This document shows positions 1 to 10,209 of a DNA stretch of 64,000 nt, in pieces. The stretch spans positions 53,136,090 to 53,200,089 of the forward strand of contig NC_079209.1 of NCBI RefSeq assembly GCF_026745355.1, read 5' to 3'. Positions within the stretch are counted from its first letter, which is position 1. Each line of letters starts with the position of its first letter. The position numbers and the translations under genes are program-made. The notes below the pieces were generated by a model. That model had not been told where the DNA came from, did no database searches, and was given only the letters and a program-made list of their open reading frames with translations. The DNA comes from Beta vulgaris subsp. vulgaris (taxonomy: Eukaryota > Streptophyta > Magnoliopsida > Caryophyllales > Amaranthaceae).

Positions 1-2
1 GG

Positions 3-116
3 ACTAAACACATTGATGTCAGGTATCATTTTCTGAGAAGTGAGACAAGGATTAAGGTGAAGAAGGTAGGAACTGCTGATAATCCTGTTGATATGTTCCC
101 CAAGCCGGTTCCGTAG
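3..116 (+). pseudogene. Ty1/copia polyprotein, C-terminal end of RNase H (partial)
   Basis: An open frame enters from the left edge and ends at the TAG at 114-116. It reads TKHIDVRYHFLRSETR, followed by a stretch ending KVGTADNPVDMFPKPVP. This is the conserved end of copia RNase H (KHIDVRYHF, then the usual DMFTKPL-type tail, here with P in place of T). Only the last 37 codons are in the window, so integrity of the rest is unknown. A polypurine tract and LTR follow about 190 bases downstream, so this is the 3' end of a plus-strand copia element. Confidence 0.9.
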
Positions 117-315
117 AGTAAGTTTCAGCATTGTTTGGACTTAATCAATATTTGTGATTGTTAGTTGCCCTTTTGGGGCAATTTTGGGGTCCTTAAGGAC
201 TAATCTAGTCTAATTGTCTTTTGGGACAAATCTGGTGTAGGGAGTTTCTGAGTGTTGTGATCAATGCATCTGGTCTTCTGGTTATTGTGAGAGGATTCAA
301 GTAAAGGTGGAGATT

Positions 316-827
316 TGTAAGAATAGTTCCTTGAATGTGTTCGAAGAAATGCGTCAAAGGGGTGTTTTGGAGTACCGCCTGATCGGGTCAGGCGAGGCCG
401 CCCGATCGGCCCCGGGACGAATTTGAGAACAACAGTTTTCGGGAAGTCGCCCCATGTAATCAGGCCAGGTCGCCTGATCGGGCGAGCTCGCGAATTACGA
501 CTGGGAGAGTCTCGCCCGACCGGGCGCGCAACAAATCTGGGAATTGAAAAAATACCGCCCGATCGGGCGGATGGCGCCAAACCCGATCGGTAGGCGCCCG
601 GTAAACGCGGAAACGTGTTTTTCTGACGGGAGTATAAATAGGTTATTATACCTAATTGTTTAGACTACGAATTTTAGTCTGATTGCCTCTGTAATCTGGT
701 TTTCCTCATATCATAAAATATTCTCTCTCTGCCGTGGACGTAGTGAAATTGGTGAACACGTAAATTTGTTGTCTGTTTTTCATTGTTTTGCATTCTTTAT
801 TTGTTTTTATTCACGTCTGTCATAACA
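316..827 (+). mobile_element. 3' LTR of the copia element
   Basis: A purine tract (303-314, aaaggtggagat) precedes a segment that opens TGTAAG and closes TAACA at 827. Inside are a TATA box (GTATAAATAG near 631) and, near 733, the GTGGACGTAG...GAACACGTAAAT block typical of plant copia R/U5. No primer-binding site follows, which fits a 3' LTR. The U3 half (about 376-600) is unusually GC-rich and packed with near-palindromic GCCCGATCGGGC variants. The right boundary could shift by some 15 bases. Confidence 0.75.
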
Positions 828-829
828 GA

Positions 830-1571
830 AACCAAATCAGCAATCGGAGGGGATCAAAGGAATCATCATGGAGATTTTATTTACTTGTTCTCGAGCCCGA
901 TCTCTTTCATGAAAATAAACCCTGCTGAAATCCATGCTATTTAAAGGAAGCTAAAAATCTCAATGTCTATTGGCACTGTTAAAAATAGCAAACTCATTGT
1001 AGAGTCGGACTCGGCTAATGCAGTCCTATTGCGCAACGGTGGTGCTAATGGACATTGGAACCTCAACTTCATAATCAATTTTCATAAAATTCGCTATGAG
1101 CAATGACCATGGTCCTGAAATCATCTACAAAGGGCGGGAATCTAATGTTGTGGCTGACTCTTTAGCCAAGCAAGGGTTTACTAGGCATGATGAGTTTATT
1201 GCATGGTTCTAATTCTTCTGCATGAGTAAAGCAAGACTGAAGTCCTATTAGCTTCCCATGTATCAAATGCCTGTAGCTTATTTTTGTTCAGATGTATGAT
1301 GCGGCTTCCTCTGTTTCTAATGGCCTAGAACCCTTGTTTATGTTGGTTTAAGCTGGGCGCTTACTCGCCTCATTAACGAAATGCTTACAAATTATCAGGA
1401 CAAAAAAATTAAAGGGTTAGAATTAGCTTGTGAGCTGAAAATAAGTGCTTTAGAAGTTCAGTTTGATAGTTTATCATGTGTACAAGCAATATATGGTAGT
1501 GGTGCTTTCCATGGAGAATGTACATGACATCAATTATTGCCGCTCTAAGCTTGGAATGTCTGATTGGAAGC
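830..1571 (+). pseudogene. Decayed LINE 3' end with RNase H-like (RVT_3) domain
   Basis: Two blocks in neighbouring frames resemble the RNase H-like domain that ends plant LINE ORF2. Codons at about 993-1090 read KLIVESDSANAV, and codons at about 1112-1212 read GRESNVVADSLAKQGF and stop at TAA. A single frameshift near 1085 separates them (first frame ends at a TGA). The ESDS and ADSLAKQG motifs carry the catalytic-type acidic residues. A short A-run at 1403-1409 might be the old tail. The rest of 830-1571 has no recognisable content. Confidence 0.55.
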
Positions 1572-2049
1572 TGTTTCGGTATCGAAAACGGTGCCGGACC
1601 CTTTGAGAGTTGTCCGACAAGAGATGGATGTCCGTGAGGGATCTGCAACAATGACAAACGTGAGCTACCCTCGGGGGTGTTTCGAGGAAACCCCTCCGAC
1701 GCTCAAGTCAGCTAAATGCTTAAGAGAATTCTAGAGAGAGAGATAGCTTAGAGAGAGAGATAGGCTATTTTTAGTATGAGAGAATATACCTGCAGGAATA
1801 GTACTGGATGGCTATTTATAGGCGTACTATTCACCTGACAGGGCGTGCAATCTTGTGACACTTGTACTGTTGTGATTAATCTGTCAGAAGGGAAGATTCC
1901 CTTTGCTTTGTCGTTTTCTATGATCGTGACGGCAGTCTCGGCCAGCAGGATGAATTAGGGTTTGTTTCCCTTTTGCGAGCCCACGTCACTTAGGTTTGCT
2001 CCCGGCCAATAGGTAATGTCCGCTAGCAAACTTGGGTCATACCCATACA
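1572..2049 (-). repeat. 3' LTR of the Tat element
   Basis: Matches the right copy over 1572-1964 with a handful of substitutions and small indels, one of them in the (GA)n tract at about 1730. The left end TGTTTC is shared exactly by both copies. The right end is placed at CA 2048-2049, next to a pyrimidine run (ctaacccccca) that would be the polypurine tract on the minus strand. On the minus strand a TATA box (CTATAAATAG) lies near 1810-1820. The end at 2049 is inferred because the partner LTR is truncated. Confidence 0.75.
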
Positions 2050-2326
2050 ACTAACCCCCCAGCATCTTTGACGATCGTGACCGTCATGGATGTTCTAACT
2101 TGGTGGCGTGGATGAATTAGGGTTCCTCTGCTGATTGGTTTTTTTCTTATTTCCACGTGTCAATCTGGGGTGAGTCGTTGGTTTTTGAAAAAGTGTAATC
2201 ATTACTTAACTCTGGAATCCCGCTCGTTTTTTCCTTTTTGGACTTTAGGGTATGCTGCGCAAGCGACATTTGTCATGAATCCGTAGAGGCAGTTGATACG
2301 GTTTTAATCCTGGCCTCTTATTTCGG

Positions 2327-2335
2327 TATTTAAAA
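2327..2335 (+). promoter_or_regulatory. TATA box of the antisense gene
   Basis: TATTTAAAA sits about 380 bases ahead of the ATG at 2717 and is followed by a pyrimidine-rich leader. It is the best core-promoter candidate for the plus-strand gene; no transcript evidence is available. Confidence 0.4.
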
Positions 2336-4109
2336 GCAAAATCCCTTTTTATTTCCACTTTTACTCAACTTCTTCTCCTTCCTTCGTACTCTTCTCTGGT
2401 TTTCTCCATTTTCTTGCGAACTTTGAACTCACTGTTTCCTGGCTCTAGATTGTTTCTTTTGCTTCGAAATTATCAAAGTTTGTTGCTTTCTTCCCCCTCT
2501 TCACAATTTCCGGAAAAGTTTGCTTTTTTGGCTGTGTTTCTGGGTTTGCTCTGTGGGAATTTCTTCATCGTTGTTGCGACATTTTTTCCGGCGAACTTTT
2601 GCCTGAGAAGCGGTTTTTCGGGGCGTTTTTAGCTTTCACGTGTGTCTCTGTCCAGGTACCTCTTACCTTTTAGTTTTTCTTTTCTTTTTTCGTTTTTATT
2701 TTTCTTACTTGAAATCATGTCGGACCAGTCAGATAGTCAGAACTCTTTAGGAACTAACTTTATGACTGAGAGTGAGCCATCTTCCCCTTCCTTTCATGGC
2801 GGGCCCAGCTCATCATATTCTAGCCCCCCGGATGGGAGGACTTGCCTCTTGGCCGACCTTCCTCTTACTTCTGACCGGGAGAAAGAGCTTAGATCTAAGT
2901 TTTTAAACGACCGTTCTTCTCCCGAACTGGCCAACTTGACCACTCAGTTCTTGACCGCTAGGATGAGTGGGGACAATCAGACACTTAAAGAATTGAGACA
3001 CCAAATTCTAGCCCGTAGGACTCTTAGGCACCTCCCCCTGATGCTGTTCCCGGTCTGGACGTTCAACCCTTGAGAGAGCATGCCTGGTTGGAGAGTTTAG
3101 CGGATGCTGGCGTCATAACCGATCCCAGTGTCTTTGACCGTCTTGGCCGAGATCCAACTCCTTCTCATACCTCTCACCCTCCTGTTGTCAATTTAGGTTC
3201 TGATAGCGACTCAATCACCAGCATGGATACTGATGCTCCTCCCTCTACCTCCGACCGGGATCAAGGTTTTCATCCCCGCCAGATTGACACAGGTGAAAGC
3301 TCCAGTATGCCTTCCCCTTCTCGTCCTGAGCCCATTCCTGTCCGCGATGATGTTCTTCATTCTGGGATATGGTTGCCTCCCGACTATAGTCACGGACCCA
3401 AAACCACTGTTATTTGTAAGGGTTGGCGGTCTGCAGCTTTGGAGTTAGAATATTGTAAGGTGGCGAAGGAGTTGTATGGTTTTCCTCCTGAGTACAACCT
3501 AGTGATCCCAGCTGAGGGAGCCAGAGTAGTTGATTGCCCGGCAGGGCATGTAGCCATATACGCCCATCATCTGGAGTTTGGGTTGCGATTTCCCATGGAC
3601 TTAGTGTTGTGAAGATCTTGCAGGCCTTTAATGTCTGCCTTGCCCAGCTGACTCCACTGGCCGTGAGGAATATAATTGCTTACATCTGGGTCTGCCGCTA
3701 CTTGGGCTTTCCTGAGACCTTAAACTTGTTCCGTCACCTACATTGGCTGAGACGAAATGGCTCTGCGGAGAGAGGATGGTGGTCTCTGATGACGGCCAAG
3801 GATAAAATGACCGTTTATCCAAAAATGAGTGGCCTGGAGAGCTGGCAGGGAGCCTTCTACTGGCTTAAGGTCCCGGACGATTTCTTCGCCGCCATTTCAC
3901 CAAACCTTATCCTCGAATGGACGATATTCCCAAATATGATCTATCCGAGGCTGAGAAGAAGGCTGTAAAATACTTTGGCACTGTGGATATGGTTGTTGAG
4001 GGAGAAGAGACTGAAATAAAAGCTCCCCGTACTTGGCTTCCTCATGCCAAATACATTCTGGGTAACGGACCGCTCTCTGCCGTCTTTCTATGCCGGACTC
4101 ATCCAGAAG

Positions 4110-4219
4110 GTGTGTAGTGTTATTCCTGGTCTGACATGGTACTTGGAATTCTTTTTTGCTTTTATTTCTTTTTGCGTACTGACGTACTAATTGGTTTACA
4201 CTTTTTTTTGTATTTGCAG
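4110..4219 (+). other. Intron 1 of the antisense gene
   Basis: 110 bases, GT...AG, with TACTAAT (4187-4193) 26 bases before the AG and a T-rich tract between. Unspliced reading hits a stop within a few codons; splicing joins G of codon GGT to the rest and continues with DISLDLEELG. Confidence 0.8.
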
Positions 4220-5022
4220 GTGACATCAGCTTAGATTTGGAAGAGTTGGGATTAGACGATCAGTTACGTCCAATGTCTAACATCCTTGAAGAGCCCGTTT
4301 TCGACCATGATACCGTTCACGGTTTAACTGGTGGTCCGCGAGGCGCTGACCGGAATGCTGGACGGGGTGGCCGAGCTGGACGGACTGTCCGCCGTGCCGG
4401 TCGTACACCGGGTCGTGCTCGCGGCCGGGGTGAGCCGACTCCATCACGCTCTGCCATCCAGGTTCCCATTAACCGAGGTGGTAGCACCACTTCGCGTCGC
4501 CGCCCCAGGGATCCTGAGGTTGAAGTTCCTCACAAACGTCAGTCTGTGGAAGTTAATTCTGCAGACGTGACCGTGACTGGGAACCAAGGGCTTCCTACCT
4601 CTCCTGCCCGGGAACCGATGCCGGAGGTTCAATTGTCTCCTTCTTCCCTTCTTCGCATTCCCGGGACTGCCTTTGGATCTAGCTCCTCCACCCGCCAGAA
4701 GGTGTATGAGCTTCTGAGCCGGCCAAGCTTTCTCTCGGACTTAGGTCCGGGAATCTACTGTCGGGCCCAAGAGTGGATTAAGACTAATGTCGTCCCTCTT
4801 TGCGCGTCCGTGAAAGCTGCTCTCTTCCATCCTCCTTCAACTGCTGGCCAACTTTTCAGGCCAAATCTGGACGTGAGGGAGGATGAGTCCATTTTTGCGG
4901 ACATCCCAGCTAATGGTGGTACTTTGGGGTACCGCCTTCTGAAAGGACTCCAACTGCCTTTCGACCGTCCGGCAGATAAGTTGGTGGCGCCCGCTGCTCA
5001 GTTAGCTCACAACCTTGTCGTG

Positions 5023-5102
5023 GTAAGTACGTGCATTTTTCTTTCTCTCTTTCTTTTTTTTTTTTTTTTTTTTAAACTCTTTTTTTTGTGTTATGCTTCT
5101 AG
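5023..5102 (+). other. Intron 2 of the antisense gene
   Basis: 80 bases, donor GTAAGTAC, acceptor TTCTAG after an almost pure T tract. Removal joins exon 2 (ending HNLVV) to exon 3 (AGNSAVELIAQYL) in phase 0. Confidence 0.8.
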
Positions 5103-5981
5103 GCCGGGAACTCTGCTGTTGAGCTTATAGCTCAATATTTGGAGTACCAGCGCATGGCTGAGAGCGCTGGCGGGACCATCCAAGGCTTGGAGGCCGACAA
5201 GACTGGCCTTTCTGCTCAGATTGCTCAATTGGAAACCAGTCTAGAATCTGAGAAGAAGGCCAAGGCTGAGGCTGATAAGGAGCTGGAGGAGCTGCGCTTA
5301 AAAGCCAAAGATTTAGAGGACCTTCAGCTGAAGTACTCTAATTTGGAAACTGCTCTCCAAGCGTCCAAGGATGAGAGGGAGACTGCTGTGAAGGCTGCTG
5401 CTGCTGAAGCCCGTCAAGCTGCTGTGGCGGACTTTAGGAGGTCTGAGGAGTTTGTTGGTCTTCTCGGCGAGCGGTATGACGGTGGCTGGGTGGCTGCTAA
5501 GAGGTGTGTCTGCCACTCCCATCCCAGATTTGACTGGGAGCAGATGGAGGCCGCCTTTGGCGAGGGCGTCCATAGGCAACCCTTAGCAGATGAACCCTAC
5601 ATCTGCTCCGAGGAGATCATTGCCAAGATTATTCTGCCTACCGCTGAAGATGATGCGCCCCCTTCATGAAGACTTTGGCGGTCATTTTCAACCTCCTCCA
5701 TAGCGTCCAATAGCTTGTAATAGTTTAGATTGTCAGCCTTTGAATGGCATGTAAACTTGTTTTGACTTTTGCTACTGGATCCATAAATGCCTTGTTTTGA
5801 GTGGCTGACTAATTTTGTTTGTAGTTGGCCGCCAAGCCAGTAATTTATGATTCTCCTTTGATAGACAAATTTTCCTTGTATTCAATTTAAAACTTCTGTG
5901 TCTGTTACACAATTATATTGTTAATGTTCGTTTTGCTCATTATGTGTCCGTTTAATCCTTTTGTTTTGCAACAATTGTTTG

Positions 5982-6245
5982 GCCTGTCATATGGCCGCTA
6001 TCGCTTATTTTGCCTGTTATGTGGCTGTTAGCGTTTGTTTTGCCTGTTATATGGTCGCTAACGTTTGTTTTGCCTGTTATATGGCCGTTAATGCTTGTTT
6101 TGCCTGTCATATGGCTTTGCATAATTGCTTAGCCTGTTATATGGCTGATTATTGCTTAGCCTGTTATATGGCTGGCACGATTACTTAGCCTGTTATATGG
6201 CTGTTAACTCTGTTTAGCCTGTTATATGGCTGGTAACACTCGTAA
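5982..6245 (+). repeat. 30-bp tandem repeat, nine copies
   Basis: GCCTGTtATATGGC recurs at 5982, 6012, 6042, 6072, 6102, 6132, 6159, 6188 and 6217, so the period is 30 bases for six copies, then 27-29. It lies between the antisense gene and the integrase end. Because 30 is a multiple of three, one frame reads as a Cys-rich 10-residue repeat, which I regard as a by-product. Confidence 0.9.
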
Positions 6246-6379
6246 CAACTAGTTCACTTTACTTTGCGAAAATATGGAGGGTAATGGATAAATAGAAACA
6301 GAATATATCGGAATGCTAACAGAGTTTTATTTATGTATAATGTCATCAAAGGCTCTCGGCCCATTACATTTCTCTTTGA

Positions 6380-7344
6380 CTACACATAGTACTTTTTAAG
6401 GACGTCAGCATTCCAGCAGTTCTTCAGCTCTTTCCCATCCATTCCCTTGAGAATGAAGGATCCCGGACCTATCTTTCGAGCTAGGATATATGGGCCTTCC
6501 CAATTGGCAGTTAATTTACCCTCTGCATGAGCTTTTCCAGTGGCGGCCGTCCTTCGCAGAACTAACTCACCTTCAGCTAACGGCCTTTCCATGACCCTTT
6601 TGTTGTAGGCCTTGCGGATCCGGTCCTTGTACATAGCTGCTCTCAGCTCCGCCTTCAACCTTATTTCTGGCAAGAAATCCAGATCCTCCCTTAATGCTTG
6701 GTCATTTCTTTCCAGGGCTTGATGTTTTATCCGGTAGGTGGGCAGGCCTACTTCTACCGGCAGCACTGCCTCTGCACCAAAGGCCAGCTTGAAAGGGCTT
6801 TCTCCCGTCGCTTCTTTCTCAGTTGTCCTATTTGCCTATAGAACGGCCGGTACCATCTCAGCCCACTTTCCCTTAAACTCATCGAACTTCTTTTTCAAGG
6901 CGTTCAAAATTTGCTTATTAGCGGCCTCTGCCTGACCATTACTCTGGGATGGCACACTGCTGAATACACAAATTTCACGCGGAAGTCCGAGAGGAAAGCC
7001 TGAATGGGTCTGCAGTCAAACTGAACTCCGTCGTCAAACACGATCGCAGCCGGGATGCCGAACCTAGTCATGATGTTCTGCCAGATGAACTTTTTTACTT
7101 GGTTGGCCTTTATCTTTGCTGTCGGTTCTGCTTCGATCCACTTCGTAAAGTAATCAATACCCACAATCATGAAATGCCTACCTCCCGTCGCAGTAGTCAA
7201 CGGTCCCAAGATATCCATCCCCCACTGTGCAAACGGTATAGGACATAGGATGGGCTGCAAGTCGTTGGCGGGCCTGTTTATCACTGGTGCAAACTTCTGG
7301 CACTTATCACATTTCTTCACATAACTTTGCGCGTCGGCCAACAT
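6380..7344 (-). pseudogene. Gypsy integrase, catalytic core and C-terminus, broken
   Basis: From 7344 downward: the end of a zinc-binding region (YVKKCDKCQKFAP), the first catalytic Asp (QWGMDILGPL), then IDYFTKWIEAEP and the second Asp region, which reads VFDDGVQF where SDNGxQF is usual. A one-base loss after YSAVCHP (near 6950) shifts frame; the region with the third acidic residue is in the next frame, and an in-frame TAG interrupts it near 6840. From 6766 the frame is open again (VEVGLPTYR to the stop at 6380-6382) and carries the integrase C-terminal fold (NWEGPYILARKIGPGSF). Two lesions make it inactive. Confidence 0.88.
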
Positions 7345-7491
7345 GTTGGTGTTTGGGGTTTGTTCCTCGTTTCCCGGTGTCCGGTAGTGGAACTATGGGT
7401 TTCCCAACGCCCCAGTGATGACTGGCTGCGAGGAATTCTGGCCTTGCTCAAACTCAGGCTGACCATGGGTAGCGTTGTTTGTGTCTTCCAT
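7345..7491 (-). pseudogene. N-terminal scrap of gag
   Basis: The first ATG after the 5' LTR (7491) opens a polar frame (MEDTNNATHGQPEFEQGQ) that stops after 33 codons. After about 50 more bases the sequence jumps into integrase at about 7344. About 4-5 kb expected for gag, protease, reverse transcriptase and RNase H are absent, so the junction near 7345 is a deletion scar. Confidence 0.6.
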
Positions 7492-7517
7492 GACTGATAC
7501 CTTAAAAAGGGTGAGGT

Positions 7518-7537
7518 CCCCTCCTTCTAGCACCAGT
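7518..7537 (-). promoter_or_regulatory. Candidate primer-binding site
   Basis: Directly inside the 5' LTR the minus strand reads CTGGTGCTAGAAGGAGGG, in the place and with the TGG start of a tRNA primer-binding site. I could not assign the tRNA. Confidence 0.5.
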
Positions 7538-7933
7538 TGTTTCGGTATCGAAAACGGTGCCGGACCCTTTGAGAGTTGTCCGACAAGAGATGGATGTCCG
7601 TGAGGGATCTGCAACAATGACAAACGTGAGCTACCCTCGGGGGTGTTTCGAGGAAACCCCCTCCGACGCTCAAGTCAGCTAAATGCTTAAGAGAATTCTA
7701 GAGAGAGAGATAGCTTAGAGAGAGATAGATAGGCTATTTTTAGTATGAGAGAATGTACCTGCAGGAATAGTACTGGATGGCTATTTATAGGCGTACTATT
7801 CACCTGACAGGGCGTGCAATCTTGTGACACTTGTACTGTTGTGATTAATCTGTCAAAAGGGAAGATTCCCTTTGCTTTGTCGTTTTCTATGACCGTGACG
7901 GCAGTCTCGGCCCGAAGGATGAATTAGGGTTTG
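7538..7933 (-). repeat. 5' LTR of the Tat element, truncated
   Basis: Shares 1572-1964 almost base for base, then breaks off after GAATTAGGGTTTG, where unrelated copia sequence begins. About 85-115 bases of U3 present in the left copy are missing here. Confidence 0.88.
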
Positions 7934-7935
7934 AG

Positions 7936-9887
7936 GGGGAACAAGTGAATATCTAACAATATTATATTTATGGTTTGTCATCATCAAAAAGGGGGAAATT
8001 GTTGTGCATGTACATGTTATGTTTTATGCACATATTATGTTTTGATGATGAAAATTAATATAATATATTTTAGTGTGAAAGTATGTAACAGTTGCAATAG
8101 ATGCATGAAGAAAGGAATTAATAAATGAAGACTTTGAAGAAAAGAAGAATCAAGATTGAAGTCAAGTTTATATGTTCCTTAGAATAGTTAGTTTGGATTA
8201 AAATGTAATATGCTCTAACTTAGTGATATGCTATGTGCTAAATATAGAAAATAAAGTTAGTATAATTATTATTTTCTTGGAGTTAAGAAAGTAAATAATT
8301 ATATTGAAATTATATATCTATATAAAAGGGAAATAGGTTTTCGAAATCAGAAACAAAAAGGATTAAGGAAAACGAGTTTTTAGAAAAAGATTTTATAAAA
8401 CCGAGTTTCTAAAAGAATTTGATAAAAACGAATTTTGGAAAAAGATTTTAATAAAAATTGTGTTTTGATAAAAACAAAGTTTTAAAAAACGTGTTTTGAT
8501 AAAATATTTTTATAAACGAATTTTATAACGTAAAACAGATTTTTAATAAAAAGGAATTTATAAAAACAGTTTTCTATTTTGTAAAAGAATTTTATAACGT
8601 AAAACAGATTTTATGCAAAATGAATTTATAAAAATAGAAAACGTGTTTTATTAAAATAAAAACGCTTTTGTAAAAGAATTTTTAAGTAAAACGTGTTTTC
8701 ATAAAAAAAAAGTGTAAAACAGTTTTTATAAAGAAAAAGATTTTCGAAAATTACTTTTGGATAAAATGAATTGAAGATAATAAAAGAGTTTGAGATAAAA
8801 AGAAAATCTATTGGTTATTCAAAATATAAGATAAACATTGATTTAAGGAAAACTTATCTTTTTAGAATTAAAGATAAAGATGAAAAAGGATAAAGTTTGT
8901 TTTTCTAAAAAGGAAATTTTTGTCCCTTAAATTAAGGAGTAAAAGATAAATATATTTTGAAAGATTTTTGTCCACACCATGTACTATAAAAGGGTTTATA
9001 ATTCATTGTCATAACTCAAGTTTTTAGAGACAAAAACCGAAAATATTAAGAGCTGAAAACTGTTTCCTCCGGCACTGAGCATAGCACTGAGCGAGTCAGA
9101 TTTAAGTTACTATTTCACAATTGTAATTGTCCTCTATTTGCTTGACTAAGAAGCACATCATTGAGGATCGTTCTTTTCTTGTAACTTTTACATTATAGAG
9201 AGTGTCAACACTTACGGCCCGTTTGGTAGTTGTTAATAAATTGCGGCAATGGGAATGAATTTTAAGTGTAATTTTATTAGGGAAGCATCCTTAAAATCTC
9301 CATGGGGAGGCATTTTTTCTCCATTGGCAAGCAATCTCACCCCTAAACTTGTGTTTTTGTCTCCAAATGGAAGCAATTTTCATTACTACTCATTACCACC
9401 CTACAAGGTGGTATTGGATGGGAATGAAAATTCAAGAAGGAAAGTGGACATTTTAGGATAAATTAGCATTACCATGGGAATGGACAATGATATTTTTCAC
9501 AAATTTACACATGAATTCATTCCCATTACCACCATTTATGACCAACTACCAAACGGGCCGTTAGAGTTAAGTGTTGGGAGTCATTACTAGGGTTAGTAGT
9601 GAGGGGAATCGTATTGTATCAAGAGTTTGATATTTTAGGATTCAAAGAAATAAAAGAGTTTTTGTTTCTTGTGGACGTAGATCTCAGAGGTGAGATTGAA
9701 CCACGTTATATCTTGTGTCAAATCTAATATCTTTAAAGTTTAGTATTCGCAAAAACTCAAATCAGCGATTTACGAGCATTCGACTCAGTGCCAGGCACTG
9801 AGCCACAAAAGGATTTTTGCGAAAAACGATTAGATTTCACCACTCAATTCAACCCCCCCTTCTTGAGTGTCACCTTGGGTTCTAACA
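7936..9887 (+). mobile_element. SIRE/Maximus-type copia 3' end with long LTR
   Basis: A short internal piece ends in the tract AAAAAGGGGGAAATTG (7986-8001), the usual SIRE polypurine site, and an LTR runs from TG at 8000 to CA at 9887 (about 1.9 kb, or 1.54 kb without the MITE inside it). It contains a TATA box near 8985 (CTATAAAAGGG), the copia block TGTGGACGTAGAT...GAACCACGTTAT (9667-9708) and, near its end, AATTCAACCCCCCC. All are typical of this lineage. No primer-binding site follows. A region at 8340-8780 is full of AAAACG/GTTTTnATAAAA repeats. Confidence 0.75.
9215..9560. mobile_element. Tourist-type (PIF/Harbinger) MITE
   Basis: Perfect terminal inverted repeats CGGCCCGTTTGGTAGTTG, flanked by TTA on both sides (9212-9214 and 9561-9563), the 3-bp target duplication of PIF/Harbinger. 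It is 346 bases long with no coding content and interrupts the SIRE LTR, so it is younger. Confidence 0.92.
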
Positions 9888-10209
9888 AGTAGGCATTCTG
9901 AAAATGTTTCCTCAAAAGTAGGAAAAAATGAAAGTACAAACGGCACAATTGGATATGATCAACACTGGTTACACAAACAATACTTTAGAACACAACTAAA
10001 TAGAGGAATGAAGCAACTAAGCAAAACGAAGTAAAAAAAAAAAATACATTGAGCAATAAATATTTCAAACAATTTTCATTTAGTATGAGTCATCTGTTAA
10101 TACAAACATGGATAAGTTTGGAACTTCTATCGTTCCAAATATTTGAAGAATCATATGTTACTCCAGGACAGTATATATGAAACTAAAGTCAATTGAAGTT
10201 ATGGCCTAT
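9888..10209. other. Intergenic, peroxidase 3' flank
   Basis: AT-rich unique sequence between the SIRE LTR and the peroxidase stop codon; it probably holds the peroxidase 3' UTR. Nothing else recognised. Confidence 0.5.

Larger units (their letters stand above)
2717..5669 (+). pseudogene. Antisense extra gene of the Tat element (Transposase_28-like, coiled-coil), 3 exons
   Basis: Exons 2717-4109, 4220-5022 and 5103-5669. Intron 1 is GTGTGT...TTTGCAG with a TACTAAT branch site; intron 2 is GTAAGT...CTTCTAG with a long T-run. Both junctions keep frame (phases 1 and 0). The middle (about 3330-3890; GLRFPMDL, then LTPLAVRNIIAYIW) resembles the 'putative gypsy type transposon' domain PF04195. Exon 2 begins with an Arg/Gly-rich stretch, and exon 3 has a predicted coiled coil (LEADKTGLSAQIAQLETSLE) and ends at a TGA. 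Exon 1 has three frame breaks, near 3025, 3610 and 3905, so this copy is broken although exons 2 and 3 are open. The role of such proteins is unknown. Confidence 0.8.
1572..7933 (-). mobile_element. Ty3/gypsy Tat-lineage (Retand-like) deletion derivative
   Basis: Two direct repeats (1572-1964 and 7538-7933) are about 97% alike and start with the same TGTTTCGG. Between them, on the minus strand, lie a start-of-gag scrap, an integrase core and an integrase C-terminus. On the plus strand, between integrase and the left LTR, lies a separate spliced gene. An extra antisense gene between pol and the 3' LTR is a known feature of the plant Tat group (Retand, Grande). Protease, reverse transcriptase and RNase H are missing, so the copy is non-autonomous. 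The 5' LTR has lost its outer 110 bases or so, where a SIRE-type copia fragment now abuts. Confidence 0.85.

Noticed and set aside
3211..4632. Several minus-strand frames under the Tat antisense gene
   Set aside because: They overlap a spliced plus-strand gene with consistent phases and coiled-coil coding, and have no similarity to gypsy proteins.
5961..6188. Cys-rich decapeptide-repeat ORF
   Set aside because: It arises because the 30-bp tandem repeat is divisible by three; no promoter, no family match, and the repeat loses phase in later units.
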